Under the pieces are notes generated by a model that was not told the DNA's origin, did not search any database, and worked only from the letters and a program-made list of their open reading frames with translations. This document shows positions 19,319 through 28,646 of a DNA stretch of 64,000 nucleotides, one piece after another. Made by a program: the position numbers and the translations under genes. The stretch lies in contig NZ_BCXE01000021.1 of NCBI RefSeq assembly GCF_001894945.1, forward strand, positions 186,001-250,000. The letters run 5' to 3'. The stretch's first letter is position 1. The number at the start of each line of letters is the position of its first letter. Source of the DNA: Rhodococcus ruber NBRC 15591 (GTDB lineage Bacteria; Actinomycetota; Actinomycetes; Mycobacteriales; Mycobacteriaceae).

Positions 19319-20955
19319 CGTCCCGACACCGCGGCGAAGTCGTCGGCGACCATGGCGGCGAGTTCGAGGAAGGCGCGACGAGTGGCGGGCCGGAGCAGAG
19401 CGAGGTCGATCTCGGCCCCCTCGGCGAGGTGCTCGTCGAACGGCACCACCTGCACGGCCCGGCACCGCGCGAGGAAGTGGCCCGTCAGTGCCTGCATGTC
19501 GATGTTGGTGGCCCCGGGCCGGGCAGCGCTGATCACCACGACGGTGCGCTCGACGAGCGCCCCGAAACCGTGGTGCTGCAACCAGTCGAGCGTCGCTGCA
19601 GCGCTCCGGGCCCCGTCGATCGCCGGGGATGCGACGAGCACGAGTGCGTGGGCGAGATCGAGCACCCCCCGCATCGCCGAATGCATGATGCCCGTGCCGC
19701 AGTCGGTGAGGACGACGTTGTAGTACACCCGCAGGATGTCCACGACGCGGCGGTAGTCGTCCTCGCTGAACGCCTCGGACACGGCCGGGTCGCGTTCGCT
19801 CGCAAGCACCTCGAGACGGCTCGGCGCCTGCGACGTGTGCGCGCGGACGTCGGCGTAGCGGGAGATCCGCGGGGCCGCGGCGAGCAGGTCGCGCACCGTG
19901 GACTCGGTCTGCTGGGGCACTCGCTGCGCGAGCGTCCCGAAGTCCGGATTCGCGTCGACCGCGATCACGCAGTCCCCCCGCAACGAGGCGAACGTGGAGC
20001 CCAGACCGACGGTGGTCGTCGTCTTCCCGACACCGCCCTTGAGGGAGAGCACCGCGATCCGGTAGTCGCCGCTGATCGGCTGCCGGACCCGGTCCCGGAG
20101 CTCACGCCGGTACGCCTCGTCGGTCGATTCGCCGGGCGCGAGGATTCCGCCGGTGAGCCGGTGCACGCTGCGCCGCCAACCGGCTGCCGGAGAGCGCCGG
20201 GACCGCCGGACCAGGGCGCCGGAGGTCAGGTCGTGATCGGACGGCCGGGGCTCCGGCGCGCCGGACTCCACCGTGCCGGTTTCCCGGCGGTGTCCTGGGG
20301 TGGAATGCCCGGGAGGGGTCGACGACGTCGGGCGTTCGGGATCGTCCGCCGCTCGCAGGGGTGACCCGGCGGCGTCCGCGCCGGGCGTGGGTGGACGCGG
20401 TGCGGGCTCGGTGCGGTGATGTTCCCCCGGACCGTTCTGCCCCGCCGCCTCCTCCGGACCGGTCGCAGTCGCGGGCCCGGCCACCGCGGCGTCGGCGGGT
20501 TGTCCGGTGACAACCGGTTCCGGCACCACCGGTTCTGTTGTTGCGGCTTCGAGGGCGGGTTCCGGGTCCGCAGGTTCGGGCTCCCCAGGTTCGGGGTCCC
20601 CAGGTTCGGGGGTGACGGGTTCGGGGGTGACAGGTTCGACACGGGACGGTTCGGGAACCGCTGCATCGACGATCCGCGCTTCGGGCACAGATGCGGGACG
20701 TTCTCGAGGAGGCATGCCGAACGGGACCGACGGCACCGGATCCGGCAGACCCGTCGACCGGTCCACCTCGACGGGCGCGGGCCGGGACGGCGGATGTACA
20801 GGCTGCGCAGGCGGCTCCGGCTGCGCAGGCAGCTCCGGATGCGCAGGCAGCACGACCGCACGGTCGCCACCCCGTCGCCTTCCGCGGCGGCCGACCGGCG
20901 CCGGTTCGTCCCGAAGCCAGGCAGGCAGAGCGTGCGTCGACTCCTCGTGTCCCAC
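19273..20955 (-). CDS. EspI/MinD-like ATPase with proline-rich N-terminus
   Basis: 560-residue protein. Residues 1-260 are disordered and Pro/Glu-rich, with PEP-x repeats at about 101-134. Residues 298-550 form a ParA/MinD-type P-loop ATPase: deviant Walker A KGGVGKTT (306-313), switch [12 protein letters not shown], and a Walker B-like LTDCGTG. The domain layout and sequence resemble EspI (Rv3876) of mycobacterial ESX-1 type VII secretion, but no ESX genes are in the window. GTG 20955 is preceded by a G-run that may serve as the ribosome binding site. Role unknown; regulation of a type VII system or a positioning ATPase are the obvious options. Confidence 0.75.
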   Translation of the reverse strand: MGHEESTHALPAWLRDEPAPVGRRGRRRGGDRAVVLPAHPELPAQPEPPAQPVHPPSRPAPVEVDRSTGLPDPVPSVPFGMPPRERPASVPEARIVDAAVPEPSRVEPVTPEPVTPEPGDPEPGEPEPADPEPALEAATTEPVVPEPVVTGQPADAAVAGPATATGPEEAAGQNGPGEHHRTEPAPRPPTPGADAAGSPLRAADDPERPTSSTPPGHSTPGHRRETGTVESGAPEPRPSDHDLTSGALVRRSRRSPAAGWRRSVHRLTGGILAPGESTDEAYRRELRDRVRQPISGDYRIAVLSLKGGVGKTTTTVGLGSTFASLRGDCVIAVDANPDFGTLAQRVPQQTESTVRDLLAAAPRISRYADVRAHTSQAPSRLEVLASERDPAVSEAFSEDDYRRVVDILRVYYNVVLTDCGTGIMHSAMRGVLDLAHALVLVASPAIDGARSAAATLDWLQHHGFGALVERTVVVISAARPGATNIDMQALTGHFLARCRAVQVVPFDEHLAEGAEIDLALLRPATRRAFLELAAMVADDFAAVSGRHAADRRPEPSRGRA

Positions 20956-21024
20956 AATTCCCCCCGGATTGCGCAGCAGGTGCGGCGGCGACCGTACCAA
21001 ACCTCGGGTTCGTCGTCGCCCGGG

Positions 21025-21951
21025 TCACGCCCGCGGATGCGCCTGTTCGTGCGCCGCCCTCAGCCGCGCTACCGACACATGGGTGTAGAGCTGGGTCGTC
21101 GCGAGGCTCGCATGTCCGAGCAACTCCTGCACCACCCGCAGGTCGGCCCCGCCCTCGAGCAGATGGGTGGCGGCGCTGTGCCGCAGCCCGTGCGGCGCGA
21201 GGTCGGGCGCGCCGGGGACCGCGGCCACGTTCTCGTGCACCACGGAACGGACCTGGCGCGGGCCCAGCCGCCCGCCGCGTGCACCGAGCAGAAGTGCGGG
21301 CCCGGAGTCCGGGCGCGCGAGGGCGGGCCGTCCGCTGTGCAGCCACGCGTCGAGCGCAGTGGCGGCGGGCGCACCGTACGGCACGGTCCGCTCCCTGTTG
21401 CCCTTGCCGAGCACGCGCAGCGCCCGACGATCGGCATCGACGTCGTCGACATCGAGCCCGCACAGCTCCCCGACCCGGATCCCCGTCGCGTACAGCAGCT
21501 CCAGCACGAGCCGGTCGCGCAGCGCCACCGGGTCCAGCTCGCGCGCACCGGCTTCCGCAGCCGCCATCACCTCGCATGCCTGGTCGGCCCGCAACACCGG
21601 CGGAAGGGTGCGATGGGTGCGGGCCGACACCAGCCGAGCCGCGGGATCGTGGTCGAGCCGGCCGGTGCGGGCCAGCCACGCGCAGAAGGTCCGGGCGGAG
21701 GAGGTGCGCCGCGCCAGGGTCGTACGGGCAGCGCCACCCGCGACCTGGTCGGCCAGCCAGGAGCGCAGCACCTCGAGGGTGAGGTCGTCGATCCGCGCAT
21801 CCGGGTGGCCGGCCTCGAGGTGGGCGAGGAGGGTGCGGATGTCGGTCGTGTACGCGCGGATCGTGTGGGCAGACCGGCCGCCCTGCAGGTCGAGGTGCTC
21901 GACGAACTCCTCGAGGTGCACGGCGAGAGGCGGCGGCAGCGCGGTGTCCAT
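21025..21951 (-). CDS. xerC: tyrosine recombinase XerC
   Basis: Resolves chromosome dimers at dif together with XerD. The 308-residue protein has an N-terminal SAM-like core-binding domain (about 8-100) and a complete catalytic domain: R159, K183, H254, R257, H280 and the nucleophile Y289. ATG 21951 is preferred; a GTG three codons upstream is possible. It is a housekeeping gene in the same relative position as M. tuberculosis Rv2894c and is not evidence for an integrated element. Confidence 0.93.
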   Translation of the reverse strand: MDTALPPPLAVHLEEFVEHLDLQGGRSAHTIRAYTTDIRTLLAHLEAGHPDARIDDLTLEVLRSWLADQVAGGAARTTLARRTSSARTFCAWLARTGRLDHDPAARLVSARTHRTLPPVLRADQACEVMAAAEAGARELDPVALRDRLVLELLYATGIRVGELCGLDVDDVDADRRALRVLGKGNRERTVPYGAPAATALDAWLHSGRPALARPDSGPALLLGARGGRLGPRQVRSVVHENVAAVPGAPDLAPHGLRHSAATHLLEGGADLRVVQELLGHASLATTQLYTHVSVARLRAAHEQAHPRA

Positions 21952-22024
21952 GGCCGTCACCGTGCGCCGTGGGTACCGCCCACGCAACCGAACACGCCGA
22001 TCGGGCCCACACTAAGGTTAGTTC

Positions 22025-23209
22025 GTGAGTAAAACGATTCCGTTGCCGATGCTGTTCGGTCTGGCACTGCTCTCCGCCACCGCACCGCTGGCCACCGACA
22101 TGTATCTGCCGGGACTGCCGATCATGTCGGAGAGTCTCGGCACCAGCACGGTCGGCATCCAGCTCACGCTCACCACCTTCATGGCCGGCCTCGGCGTCGG
22201 GCAGCTCGTCGTGGGACCGCTCTCCGACGGGTGGGGCAGGCGTCGCCTGCTACTGGCGGGCACCGTCGTCCTCGCCCTGAGCAGCGCCCTGTGCGCGACG
22301 GCGCCGACAGTGGAGGTGCTCATCGCGGCGCGCCTGATCCAGGGCTTCAGCGGCGGCACGGGAATCGTGCTGGCGCGCGCGGTGATTGCGGATCGCTCCC
22401 GCGGCAACGAGGCCGCCCGCCTGTTCAGCATCATGATGATCATCGGCGGAGTGGCACCGATCGTCGCACCCCTGCTCGGCGGCGTCCTCCTCGGGCCGAT
22501 CGGTTGGCGCGGCATCTTCTGGGTTCTGACGGGCCTCGCGGTGGTGATGGTCGTCGCGGTGCTCACGGTCGTTCCGGAGACACTGCCGCCCGAACGCCGC
22601 CACAGCGGGGGCCTGGCCACGCTCGCCCGCAACTTCGGCACGGTGATCGGCAATCGGCAGTTCGTGGGTTACGCCGCGACGTTCGCGCTCGGCTTCGGCG
22701 CCATGTTCTCGTACATCTCCGCGTCACCGTTCGTGGTCCAGGAGGTCCTGGGAATGACGCCGGGACAGTTCTCCCTGATCTTCGCCGTCAACTCGGTGGG
22801 CCTCGTCGCAGGCAACATCGTCAACACCCGGCTCATCGGCCGCTTCGAGGTGCGGAACCTGTTGCGGTACGGCGTAGCCCAGATGCTGGCCGCCGGAATC
22901 CTGCTGGTGCTCGCGGTCCTGGTCGCGGACACGGCCCGCTGGCTGGTGCTGCCCCTGCTGTTCCTCGTCGTCTCCAGCCTCGGCTTCGTCATGGGCAACG
23001 CGACGGCGCTGGCGCAGGGGCAGGTGCCGAAGACGGCGGGCACCGGTTCCGCGGTCATGGGCGCCTCGCAGTTTGGCCTGGCCGCCCTGGTGTCGCCGCT
23101 GGTCGGGCTCGGCGGGGAGGACACCGCGCTGCCGATGGCGCTGGCGATCGCGATCTCGGCCGCGCTGTCGATGACCGCACTGCTCACCCTCACCCGCGAA
23201 CGCCCCTGA
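22025..23209 (+). CDS. MFS drug/metabolite exporter, Bcr/CflA family
   Basis: 394-residue protein with twelve predicted transmembrane helices (DHA1 type). It has the motif-A-like loop GPLSDGWGRRR between TM2 and TM3, the TDMYLPGLP opening typical of Bcr/CflA, and motif C-like Gly-rich TM5. Start GTG 22025 lies directly after TAAGGTTAG, which looks like both a -10 region (TAAGGT, 7 bp before the start) and half of an iron box. It converges with the siderophore-interacting protein gene; siderophore or drug export are both possible. Confidence 0.87.
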   Translation: MSKTIPLPMLFGLALLSATAPLATDMYLPGLPIMSESLGTSTVGIQLTLTTFMAGLGVGQLVVGPLSDGWGRRRLLLAGTVVLALSSALCATAPTVEVLIAARLIQGFSGGTGIVLARAVIADRSRGNEAARLFSIMMIIGGVAPIVAPLLGGVLLGPIGWRGIFWVLTGLAVVMVVAVLTVVPETLPPERRHSGGLATLARNFGTVIGNRQFVGYAATFALGFGAMFSYISASPFVVQEVLGMTPGQFSLIFAVNSVGLVAGNIVNTRLIGRFEVRNLLRYGVAQMLAAGILLVLAVLVADTARWLVLPLLFLVVSSLGFVMGNATALAQGQVPKTAGTGSAVMGASQFGLAALVSPLVGLGGEDTALPMALAIAISAALSMTALLTLTRERP

Positions 23210-23215
23210 GCCCGC

Positions 23216-23998
23216 TCACCGCGCTTCGGCCGTGGCGAGTTCGCGCTTCCACTCCCGGAAGCCCTCCTCGCTGCGGCCGCGCCGCCAATACCCGGAGATC
23301 GACGCGTGTGCCGCCGGAACCCCGCGGGTCTTGCGGACGTACGGCCGCAGGTACTGCATGACGGTCTCCGCTTCCCCGTGGATGAACACGTGCGGGTCTC
23401 CCGGCAGCCACTCCGCGCCGGTCACGGCCGAGACCAGGGGCGCGCTCGCGCCGGACAGGTCCGGCCCGGTAGTTCCGGCAGCGGAGCCGCGGTGCAGCCA
23501 GGTGACCTCGACTCCGGCGGGCGCCTCGAGGGCGATTTCGTCGTCGGGACCGGCCACCTCGAGGAACACCCGGCCCCGCGCATCCGGAGCCAGGGCTTCG
23601 AGCGCCGCGGCGACGGCCGGAATCGCGGTGTCGTCCCCGGCGAGCAGGTGCCAGTCGGCGTCCGGATCCGGACGGTAGGCGCCTCCCGGGCCACGGACCA
23701 CGACGGTCTGCCCCGGCCGTGCGGACGCCGCCCAAGGGCCGGCGACACCCTGATCGCCGTGGACGACGAAATCGATCGCGATCTGCCCGGCCTCCCGGTC
23801 CACAGCCCGCACCGTGTACGTACGCAGGACCGTCTCGCCGTCGGCCTCCAGCTCGAGTTTGACGTACGAATCCGTGTGCGGGCCGGGTTCGAACTCGTCG
23901 AACCCGGGACCGCCCAGGTACACCCGCACCAGGTGCGGGGTCAGGCGTTCACTGCCCGTCACCGTCAGGGTCGTCGATCGCGGGGACTTCGGGGCCAC
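23216..23998 (-). CDS. siderophore-interacting protein (ferric-siderophore reductase)
   Basis: 260-residue flavoprotein of the ViuB/SIP family that reduces siderophore-bound ferric iron with NAD(P)H or a similar donor. Visible: the FAD-binding RTYTVR motif (near residue 60), the phosphate-binding segment GPWAASARPGQ, and the SIP C-terminal domain ending ISGYWRRGRSEEGF. I chose GTG 23998 because GGAGGTGGGC precedes it; the ATG at 24010 in the same frame lacks a good site and abuts the IdeR-type box. That box implies repression under iron-replete conditions. Confidence 0.88.
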   Translation of the reverse strand: MAPKSPRSTTLTVTGSERLTPHLVRVYLGGPGFDEFEPGPHTDSYVKLELEADGETVLRTYTVRAVDREAGQIAIDFVVHGDQGVAGPWAASARPGQTVVVRGPGGAYRPDPDADWHLLAGDDTAIPAVAAALEALAPDARGRVFLEVAGPDDEIALEAPAGVEVTWLHRGSAAGTTGPDLSGASAPLVSAVTGAEWLPGDPHVFIHGEAETVMQYLRPYVRKTRGVPAAHASISGYWRRGRSEEGFREWKRELATAEAR

Positions 23999-24011
23999 GC
24001 CCACCTCCATA

Positions 24012-24030
24012 TTTGCTCAGCCTTACCTAA
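24012..24030 (-). promoter_or_regulatory. IdeR/DtxR-type iron box
   Basis: The minus-strand 19-mer, starting TTAGGTAAGGCT, matches the IdeR consensus (TTAGGTTAGGCT then AACCTAA) at 15 of 19 positions by my comparison. It lies just upstream of the siderophore-interacting protein gene, where bound repressor would block transcription. Confidence 0.7.
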
Positions 24031-24157
24031 CCACTGCAGCGTACGCGTGCCGCTCGTCGCCGGCCACCGCCCCCCGCATCGACGCGACACCACCGGGATC
24101 GGCCGATCCGCCGACATCGCCCCGGAATTCCGCCATCGTTGCGGTATGCGAGAAACG

Positions 24158-24382
24158 ATGAACACCGTCACGTCGCAGTACCTGACCAGCCTCGTCGGCG
24201 CCCTCGAGGAGACGGACCGCCGGCGCGAGGCGATCGGCGCACAGCTGGCCGAGCTCGAGTACGTCCTACTCCAGACCGGGGAGACCGAGCTCGCGGCCCA
24301 GGTGACCCGGGTGCTCGGCGACAAGTACTACAAGCCCATCCTGGCCAAAGCCGAGGAGCTACGCGGGCACGAGCAGTCCTGA
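24158..24382 (+). CDS. small hypothetical protein
   Basis: 74 residues from ATG 24158 (an ATG four codons upstream, at 24146, gives 78). The protein is mostly amphipathic helix and charged (ALEETDRRREAIGAQLAELE, then ETELAAQVTRVLGDKYYKP), with no signal peptide and no membrane segment. Codon composition is like its neighbours, which supports coding. It lies divergent from the siderophore gene and ends 3 bp from the end of dprA. I do not recognise the family. Confidence 0.6.
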   Translation: MNTVTSQYLTSLVGALEETDRRREAIGAQLAELEYVLLQTGETELAAQVTRVLGDKYYKPILAKAEELRGHEQS

Positions 24383-24385
24383 CGC

Positions 24386-25513
24386 TCACCCGCCGCCGCG
24401 CGCCCACCCGGCTGCCTCCCGCTGCACGTGTCCCTCGAGTTCGAGCAGCGGAAGCGCGGCCCGCACCCGCTCCGGGAGCAGCCCCGACGCCACCGACAGT
24501 TGCTGCACCGACACCGCACCCACCGCGGGCAGAGCTTCGTACACGGCCGCCATGTCGCCCGAGAGCCCGTCGAGCGCTCGCGCCCACCGCCCGTCACCGT
24601 CGTCGGCCACACCCATCGGGCCGACCTCCTCGACCACCTCGCGTGCGGTGCCCACCAGTCGCGCCTCCTGTTCCCGGATCATCCGATGACAGCCCTGCGA
24701 CGCCGCCGACGTCACGGGCCCCGGAACCGCCAGTACCGGCCGTCCCAGCCGTCTCCCCCACGCCGCCGTGTTCCGCGCCCCGCTGCGCCAGCCCGCCTCC
24801 ACCACCAGCACGCCCCCGCCCAGCGCCGCGACCAGTCGGTTGCGGGCCAGGAACCGGAACCGCGCCGGCAGCGTGCCGGGCGGATACTCGCTGACCACCG
24901 CCCCCTGCTCGGCGATCTGCCGCAACAACCCGGTGTGCGCTGCCGGATAGGCGCGGTCCACTCCGCACGCGAGCACCGCCATCGTCGCGCCACCGACCCC
25001 CAGGGCCGCCCGGTGCGCCGCCGCGTCGATCCCGAAGGCCGCCCCCGACAGCACCGCCCACCCGTCGGTCGCCAGGTCCCCGGCGATCTCCGCGGTCACG
25101 TTCTCGCCGTAGCCACTGGCCGCACGCGTGCCGACGACGGCAACGGACCGCTCCACCAGCTCGTCGATCCGCCGTCGCCCCAGCGCCCACAACGCCGGCG
25201 GCGCGGCATCGGCGTCCGCGCCGTCGAGACCGTCGAACGCGAGCAACTGCCACGCCGGCCACTCGTCGTCGTCGGGTGTGACCAGACGGCCGCCCAGCCG
25301 CTCCACCAGCTCGAGGTCCCTCGCCGCGGAGTCGAGATGGGCACGGGCGGCGGTACGCCTGCGGAGGGGACCGCCGATCGAACCGTCGCGCACCGCTGCC
25401 GCGACCACCTCCGGGCCGGCCTCCGCGATCGCGGCGTTCAGCATGCGCGACGCCCCCTGCGCCACGACCGACAGGTAGGCCCACGCCAGCCGGCGCGGAT
25501 CCGTCGCGCTCAC
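24386..25513 (-). CDS. dprA: DNA-processing protein DprA/Smf
   Basis: Loads RecA on incoming single-stranded DNA during natural transformation; in many non-competent actinobacteria the role is unclear. 375 residues: an N-terminal region with a helix-hairpin-like part (about 1-75), the Rossmann core with VVGTRAASGYG and SGAAFGIDAAAHRAAL, the SEYPPGT and ARNRLVAALGGGVLVVEA motifs, and a C-terminal winged-helix part. GTG 25513 overlaps the comM stop by 4 bases (GTGA), so the two are translationally coupled. Confidence 0.94.
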   Translation of the reverse strand: MSATDPRRLAWAYLSVVAQGASRMLNAAIAEAGPEVVAAAVRDGSIGGPLRRRTAARAHLDSAARDLELVERLGGRLVTPDDDEWPAWQLLAFDGLDGADADAAPPALWALGRRRIDELVERSVAVVGTRAASGYGENVTAEIAGDLATDGWAVLSGAAFGIDAAAHRAALGVGGATMAVLACGVDRAYPAAHTGLLRQIAEQGAVVSEYPPGTLPARFRFLARNRLVAALGGGVLVVEAGWRSGARNTAAWGRRLGRPVLAVPGPVTSAASQGCHRMIREQEARLVGTAREVVEEVGPMGVADDGDGRWARALDGLSGDMAAVYEALPAVGAVSVQQLSVASGLLPERVRAALPLLELEGHVQREAAGWARGGG

Positions 25514-27018
25514 ACCGTCCCCCGATCCCGGAAATCCAGAGCCGTCGCCACCTGCACTTCTCCCGGGGCGTCGAGCCCCGCGAGATCTGCCAGCGTCCAC
25601 GCGACTCGCAACGCACGATCCGCGCCGCGCGCGGTGATCGCCCCCTTCCGCAGCGCCCACTCCACGGGCCCCAGCGCCGCGCGCGGCAGGCGGAACTTCT
25701 GCCGCAGCGCGGGACCCGGGACCTCGGCGTTGGTGCTCCATCCGTGCGCGTTCCAGCGGGCTGCCGCGGCGGCCCGGGCCCGGGCCACCCGGGCGCGAAC
25801 ATCCTCGGTGCTCTCCCCCGCCTCCCCCATGAGCGCGCCGGTCGCTACCGTCTCCATCCGAACCCGCAGGTCCACCCGGTCGAGCAGCGGGCCCGACAAC
25901 CTTCCCAGGTAGCGGCGGCGCGCGGCGGGCGGGCACACGCAGTCGGCGTCGCGAGGCGGCGCACACGGGCACGGATTGGCGGCGAGAATCAGCTGGAAGC
26001 GCGCCGGATAGCGCGCGACGCCGTCGCGGCGGGCGATGCGCACCTCACCGTCCTCGAGCGGGGTCCTCAACGCCTCGAGCGCCTTGGTGCCCATCTCGGC
26101 GACCTCGTCCAGGAAGAGGACGCCCCGGTGGGCACGGCTGACCGCACCAGGCTTGGCCGTGCCGCTGCCCCCGCCGACGAGCGAGCTGACCGACGCGGTG
26201 TGGTGGGGAGCGATGAACGGCGGGTCGGTGACGAGCGGCTGATCCGCCGACAGCGTTCCGGCGACGGAGTGGATCGCGGTCACCTCGAGCGCCTGTTCCT
26301 CCGTCAACGCCGGCAACACCCCGGGAAGCCGCTGGGCGAGCATCGTCTTCCCGATGCCGGGCGGGCCGGTGAGCATCAGATGATGCGCACCGGCGGCCGC
26401 GATCTCGATGGCCCGTCGTGCCTCGTGCTGACCGACCACCTCGCTCATGTCCGCCCGTCCCGGCCGCTCCCCCGGTGGACGGGGACCGGGTCGCTCGAGC
26501 GGTCCGTCGCCGCGCAGCCACAGCACCACCTCGGTGAGAGTGCCCGCCCCGTAGATGTCGATGCCGTCGACCAGGCCGGCCTCGGGCATCGTCGCGGCCG
26601 GCACCACCACCCGCTCCCACCCGGCACGCTTGGCGGAGAGCACCGCCGGAAGGACTCCCCGCACCGACCGGACCCGGCCGTCGAGCGCCAGCTCCCCGAG
26701 CAGAATCGTCCGCGCAACCGACTCCGGTGGAATCGACTTGGCGGCGTTGAGCACGGCGCACGCGAGGGCGAGGTCGTAGACGCTGCCCACCTTCGGCAGC
26801 GTCGCCGGCGACAGGGCCAGCACCACCCGCGAATCCGGCCATTCGCCACCGGAATTCGTCACCGCCGCCCGGACTCGGTCCCGGGACTCCTGGAGCGCGG
26901 TGTCGGGCAGACCGACCATCTTCACTCCCGGCAGTCCGCGGCCGATGTCGGCCTCGATCTCCACGACCTGTCCGTCCACCCCCGTGACCGCCACCGAGTA
27001 GGCCTTCCCCAGCGCCAT
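25510..27018 (-). CDS. YifB/ComM-type Mg-chelatase-like AAA+ ATPase
   Basis: 502-residue protein with an N-terminal Lon-like beta domain (about 1-170, opening KAYSVAVTGVDG), an AAA+ ATPase core with Walker A GPPGIGKTM and Walker B GVLFLDEVAEM, a cysteine cluster (NPCPCAPP, DCVCPP) and the Mg-chelatase C-terminal domain. ComM is a helicase that promotes branch migration in transformation. ATG 27018 overlaps the yraN stop (TGATG), and the gene overlaps dprA, making a compact DNA-uptake/recombination operon in the order of Rv2898c-Rv2896c. Confidence 0.93.
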   Translation of the reverse strand: MALGKAYSVAVTGVDGQVVEIEADIGRGLPGVKMVGLPDTALQESRDRVRAAVTNSGGEWPDSRVVLALSPATLPKVGSVYDLALACAVLNAAKSIPPESVARTILLGELALDGRVRSVRGVLPAVLSAKRAGWERVVVPAATMPEAGLVDGIDIYGAGTLTEVVLWLRGDGPLERPGPRPPGERPGRADMSEVVGQHEARRAIEIAAAGAHHLMLTGPPGIGKTMLAQRLPGVLPALTEEQALEVTAIHSVAGTLSADQPLVTDPPFIAPHHTASVSSLVGGGSGTAKPGAVSRAHRGVLFLDEVAEMGTKALEALRTPLEDGEVRIARRDGVARYPARFQLILAANPCPCAPPRDADCVCPPAARRRYLGRLSGPLLDRVDLRVRMETVATGALMGEAGESTEDVRARVARARAAAAARWNAHGWSTNAEVPGPALRQKFRLPRAALGPVEWALRKGAITARGADRALRVAWTLADLAGLDAPGEVQVATALDFRDRGTV

Positions 27019-27374
27019 CAGAGCACCTGCCGGCGATGGGTGATCACGGGTGCGCCCCGGGACGGGAGCAGCACCGTGACCACATCGACCCGGATGCGCC
27101 GCCATCGTCGCTCGTGGCTGGAAAGCCACAGCGCGGCCAGCCGCCGGATGCGGTCCGCCTTCGCCGCGGTCACCGCCTCGGCCGGCGTGCCGTACCCGAG
27201 GCCGGTGCGGGTCTTGACCTCCACGAACACCACGGTGTCGCCGTCCTCGGCGATCAGATCGAGTTCGCCGTACCGGCTACGCCAGTTGCGCGCGAGCACC
27301 ACCAAGCCCGCCGACTCGAGAAACTCGGCGGCCAGGTCCTCCCCCAGCGCCCCCACCTGCTGATTACGTCCCAT
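27018..27374 (-). CDS. UPF0102 (YraN) family protein
   Basis: 118-residue protein with a nuclease-like fold shared with Holliday-junction resolvases: the pattern GELDLIAEDGDTVVFVEVKTR contains the E-x-D...E-x-K active-site arrangement (about residues 40-60). The activity of the family is unproven. ATG 27374 is preceded by GGAGGGACGGGG. It starts the yraN-comM-dprA operon. Confidence 0.9.
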   Translation of the reverse strand: MGRNQQVGALGEDLAAEFLESAGLVVLARNWRSRYGELDLIAEDGDTVVFVEVKTRTGLGYGTPAEAVTAAKADRIRRLAALWLSSHERRWRRIRVDVVTVLLPSRGAPVITHRRQVL

Positions 27375-27515
27375 CCCCGTCCCTCCCTGTGTGGCAACCA
27401 CTGTGCGGCACAGGAGGGACGCCCGCGGCCCCCGCCGGTCCGGATCACGGAATCTGTGGATGAACTCGCCGGGTGTGGACAACTCCTGCCGACGGGGCGA
27501 GGCCGGGGAACGGCC

Positions 27516-27572
27516 CGTGGCCGAATGTCACACCGCTTCGATCGAATCGACTGAATGTGACATTCGGCCACG
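27516..27572. repeat. long perfect inverted repeat upstream of yraN
   Basis: The 17-bp arms, CGTGGCCGAATGTCACA (27516-27532) and TGTGACATTCGGCCACG (27556-27572), pair perfectly around a 23-bp spacer that itself contains the palindrome TTCGATCGAA. It lies in a 221-bp gap between yraN and the DUF2469 gene, which are on the same strand. It could be a terminator, an operator for a dimeric regulator or a dispersed repeat. Apart from it I see nothing in that gap. Confidence 0.7.
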
Positions 27573-27595
27573 AAGGCGCGGATGGGGTGAGCCGG

Positions 27596-27910
27596 CTATC
27601 CCAGCTTGTCGGGCAGGCGCAGGTCCGGCTTGTCGAGCTCTTCGATGTTGACGTCCTTGAAGGTGATGACCCGGACGTGCTTGACGAAGCGGGCCGGACG
27701 GTACATGTCCCACACCCACGCGTCGGACATGCGCACTTCGAAGTACACCTCGCCGCCGGAATTGTGCGGGAGCAGCTCGACCGCGTTGGCGAGATAGAAC
27801 CGTCGCTCGGTCTCCACGACGTACGCGAACTGACCGACGATGTCCCGGTACTCCCGGTACAGCGAGAGCTCCATCTCGGTTTCGTACTTCTCGAGATCCT
27901 CGGCACTCAT
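27596..27910 (-). CDS. DUF2469 protein (Rv2901c-like)
   Basis: 104-residue acidic, soluble protein, nearly identical in its first 60 residues to the mycobacterial Rv2901c (opening MSAEDLEKYETEMELSLY). Strong conservation in actinobacteria implies an important but unknown function; there is no membrane segment or known motif. ATG 27910 matches the mycobacterial start. It lies 37 bp after rnhB on the same strand. Confidence 0.9.
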   Translation of the reverse strand: MSAEDLEKYETEMELSLYREYRDIVGQFAYVVETERRFYLANAVELLPHNSGGEVYFEVRMSDAWVWDMYRPARFVKHVRVITFKDVNIEELDKPDLRLPDKLG

Positions 27911-27947
27911 CGGTCTCGGTGTCCTCCCGTTCTGGTGTGTCGATCCA

Positions 27948-28646
27948 TCATCCCGCATCCGCCTCGTCGGAGCCGAATCGGCCGTGGCCGGAGTCGTCGC
28001 CGAGGAGGGCGGCGACGTTGGCGTATCGCAGGCGATGCTCCCGGCTGGGGCCGAGATCGCGCAGCGCCGCCATGTGCGCGGCGGTGCTGTAACCCTTGTG
28101 GACGGCGAAGCCGTAGCCGGGCAGCTCGCTGTCCAGGTCGACCATGATCCGGTCCCGGGTGACCTTGGCGAGCACGCTCGCCGCCGCGATGCAGGCCGCC
28201 GCGGCGTCCCCGCCGATGACCGGCAGCGACGGCGCCGGCAGGCCCGGGACCCGGAACCCGTCGGTGAGAACGTACCCGGGCGCGACGGACAGCCGCATCA
28301 CCGCACGGCGCATGCCCTCGATGTTGGCCACGTGCACACCGATGGCGTCGATCTCGGCGGCCGGCACGATCACCACGCTCCACGCCACCGCGCGGCGTCG
28401 GATGATCGGGAACAGCTCCTCCCGGGCCTTCTCGGTGAGCTTCTTGGAGTCGTCGAGACGCGCGAGCGTCGGATGTGGTCGGGGATCGAGGATGCACGCG
28501 GCGACGACGAGCGGCCCGGCGCAGGCGCCGCGGCCTGCCTCGTCGACCCCCGCGACCGGCCCGAGCCCGCACCGCACGAGCGTCGACTCCATGGTGCGCA
28601 GGCCCGCGGACCTGCGGATCACAGCGCGCGGCGGCCACGGGGTCAC
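27948..28646 (-). CDS. rnhB: ribonuclease HII
   Basis: Cuts RNA in RNA-DNA hybrids and single ribonucleotides in DNA. 232 residues; the active-site motif VDEAGRG gives D35 and E36, with the further acidic residue in [10 protein letters not shown] and the conserved [27 protein letters not shown] segment (only partly quoted). The C-terminal tail is shorter than in M. tuberculosis (264 aa). GTG 28646 overlaps the lepB stop by 4 bases (GTGA), so it is coupled to lepB. Confidence 0.95.
   Translation of the reverse strand: MTPWPPRAVIRRSAGLRTMESTLVRCGLGPVAGVDEAGRGACAGPLVVAACILDPRPHPTLARLDDSKKLTEKAREELFPIIRRRAVAWSVVIVPAAEIDAIGVHVANIEGMRRAVMRLSVAPGYVLTDGFRVPGLPAPSLPVIGGDAAAACIAAASVLAKVTRDRIMVDLDSELPGYGFAVHKGYSTAAHMAALRDLGPSREHRLRYANVAALLGDDSGHGRFGSDEADAG

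Noticed and set aside
20571-20640. Second short tandem repeat as a mobile or CRISPR element
   Set aside because: It encodes PEP-x repeats of the proline-rich N-terminus of the EspI-like ATPase and has no spacers.
21025-21951. xerC as the integrase of a genomic island
   Set aside because: It is the housekeeping XerC in conserved chromosomal position; no att repeats or tRNA gene flank it.
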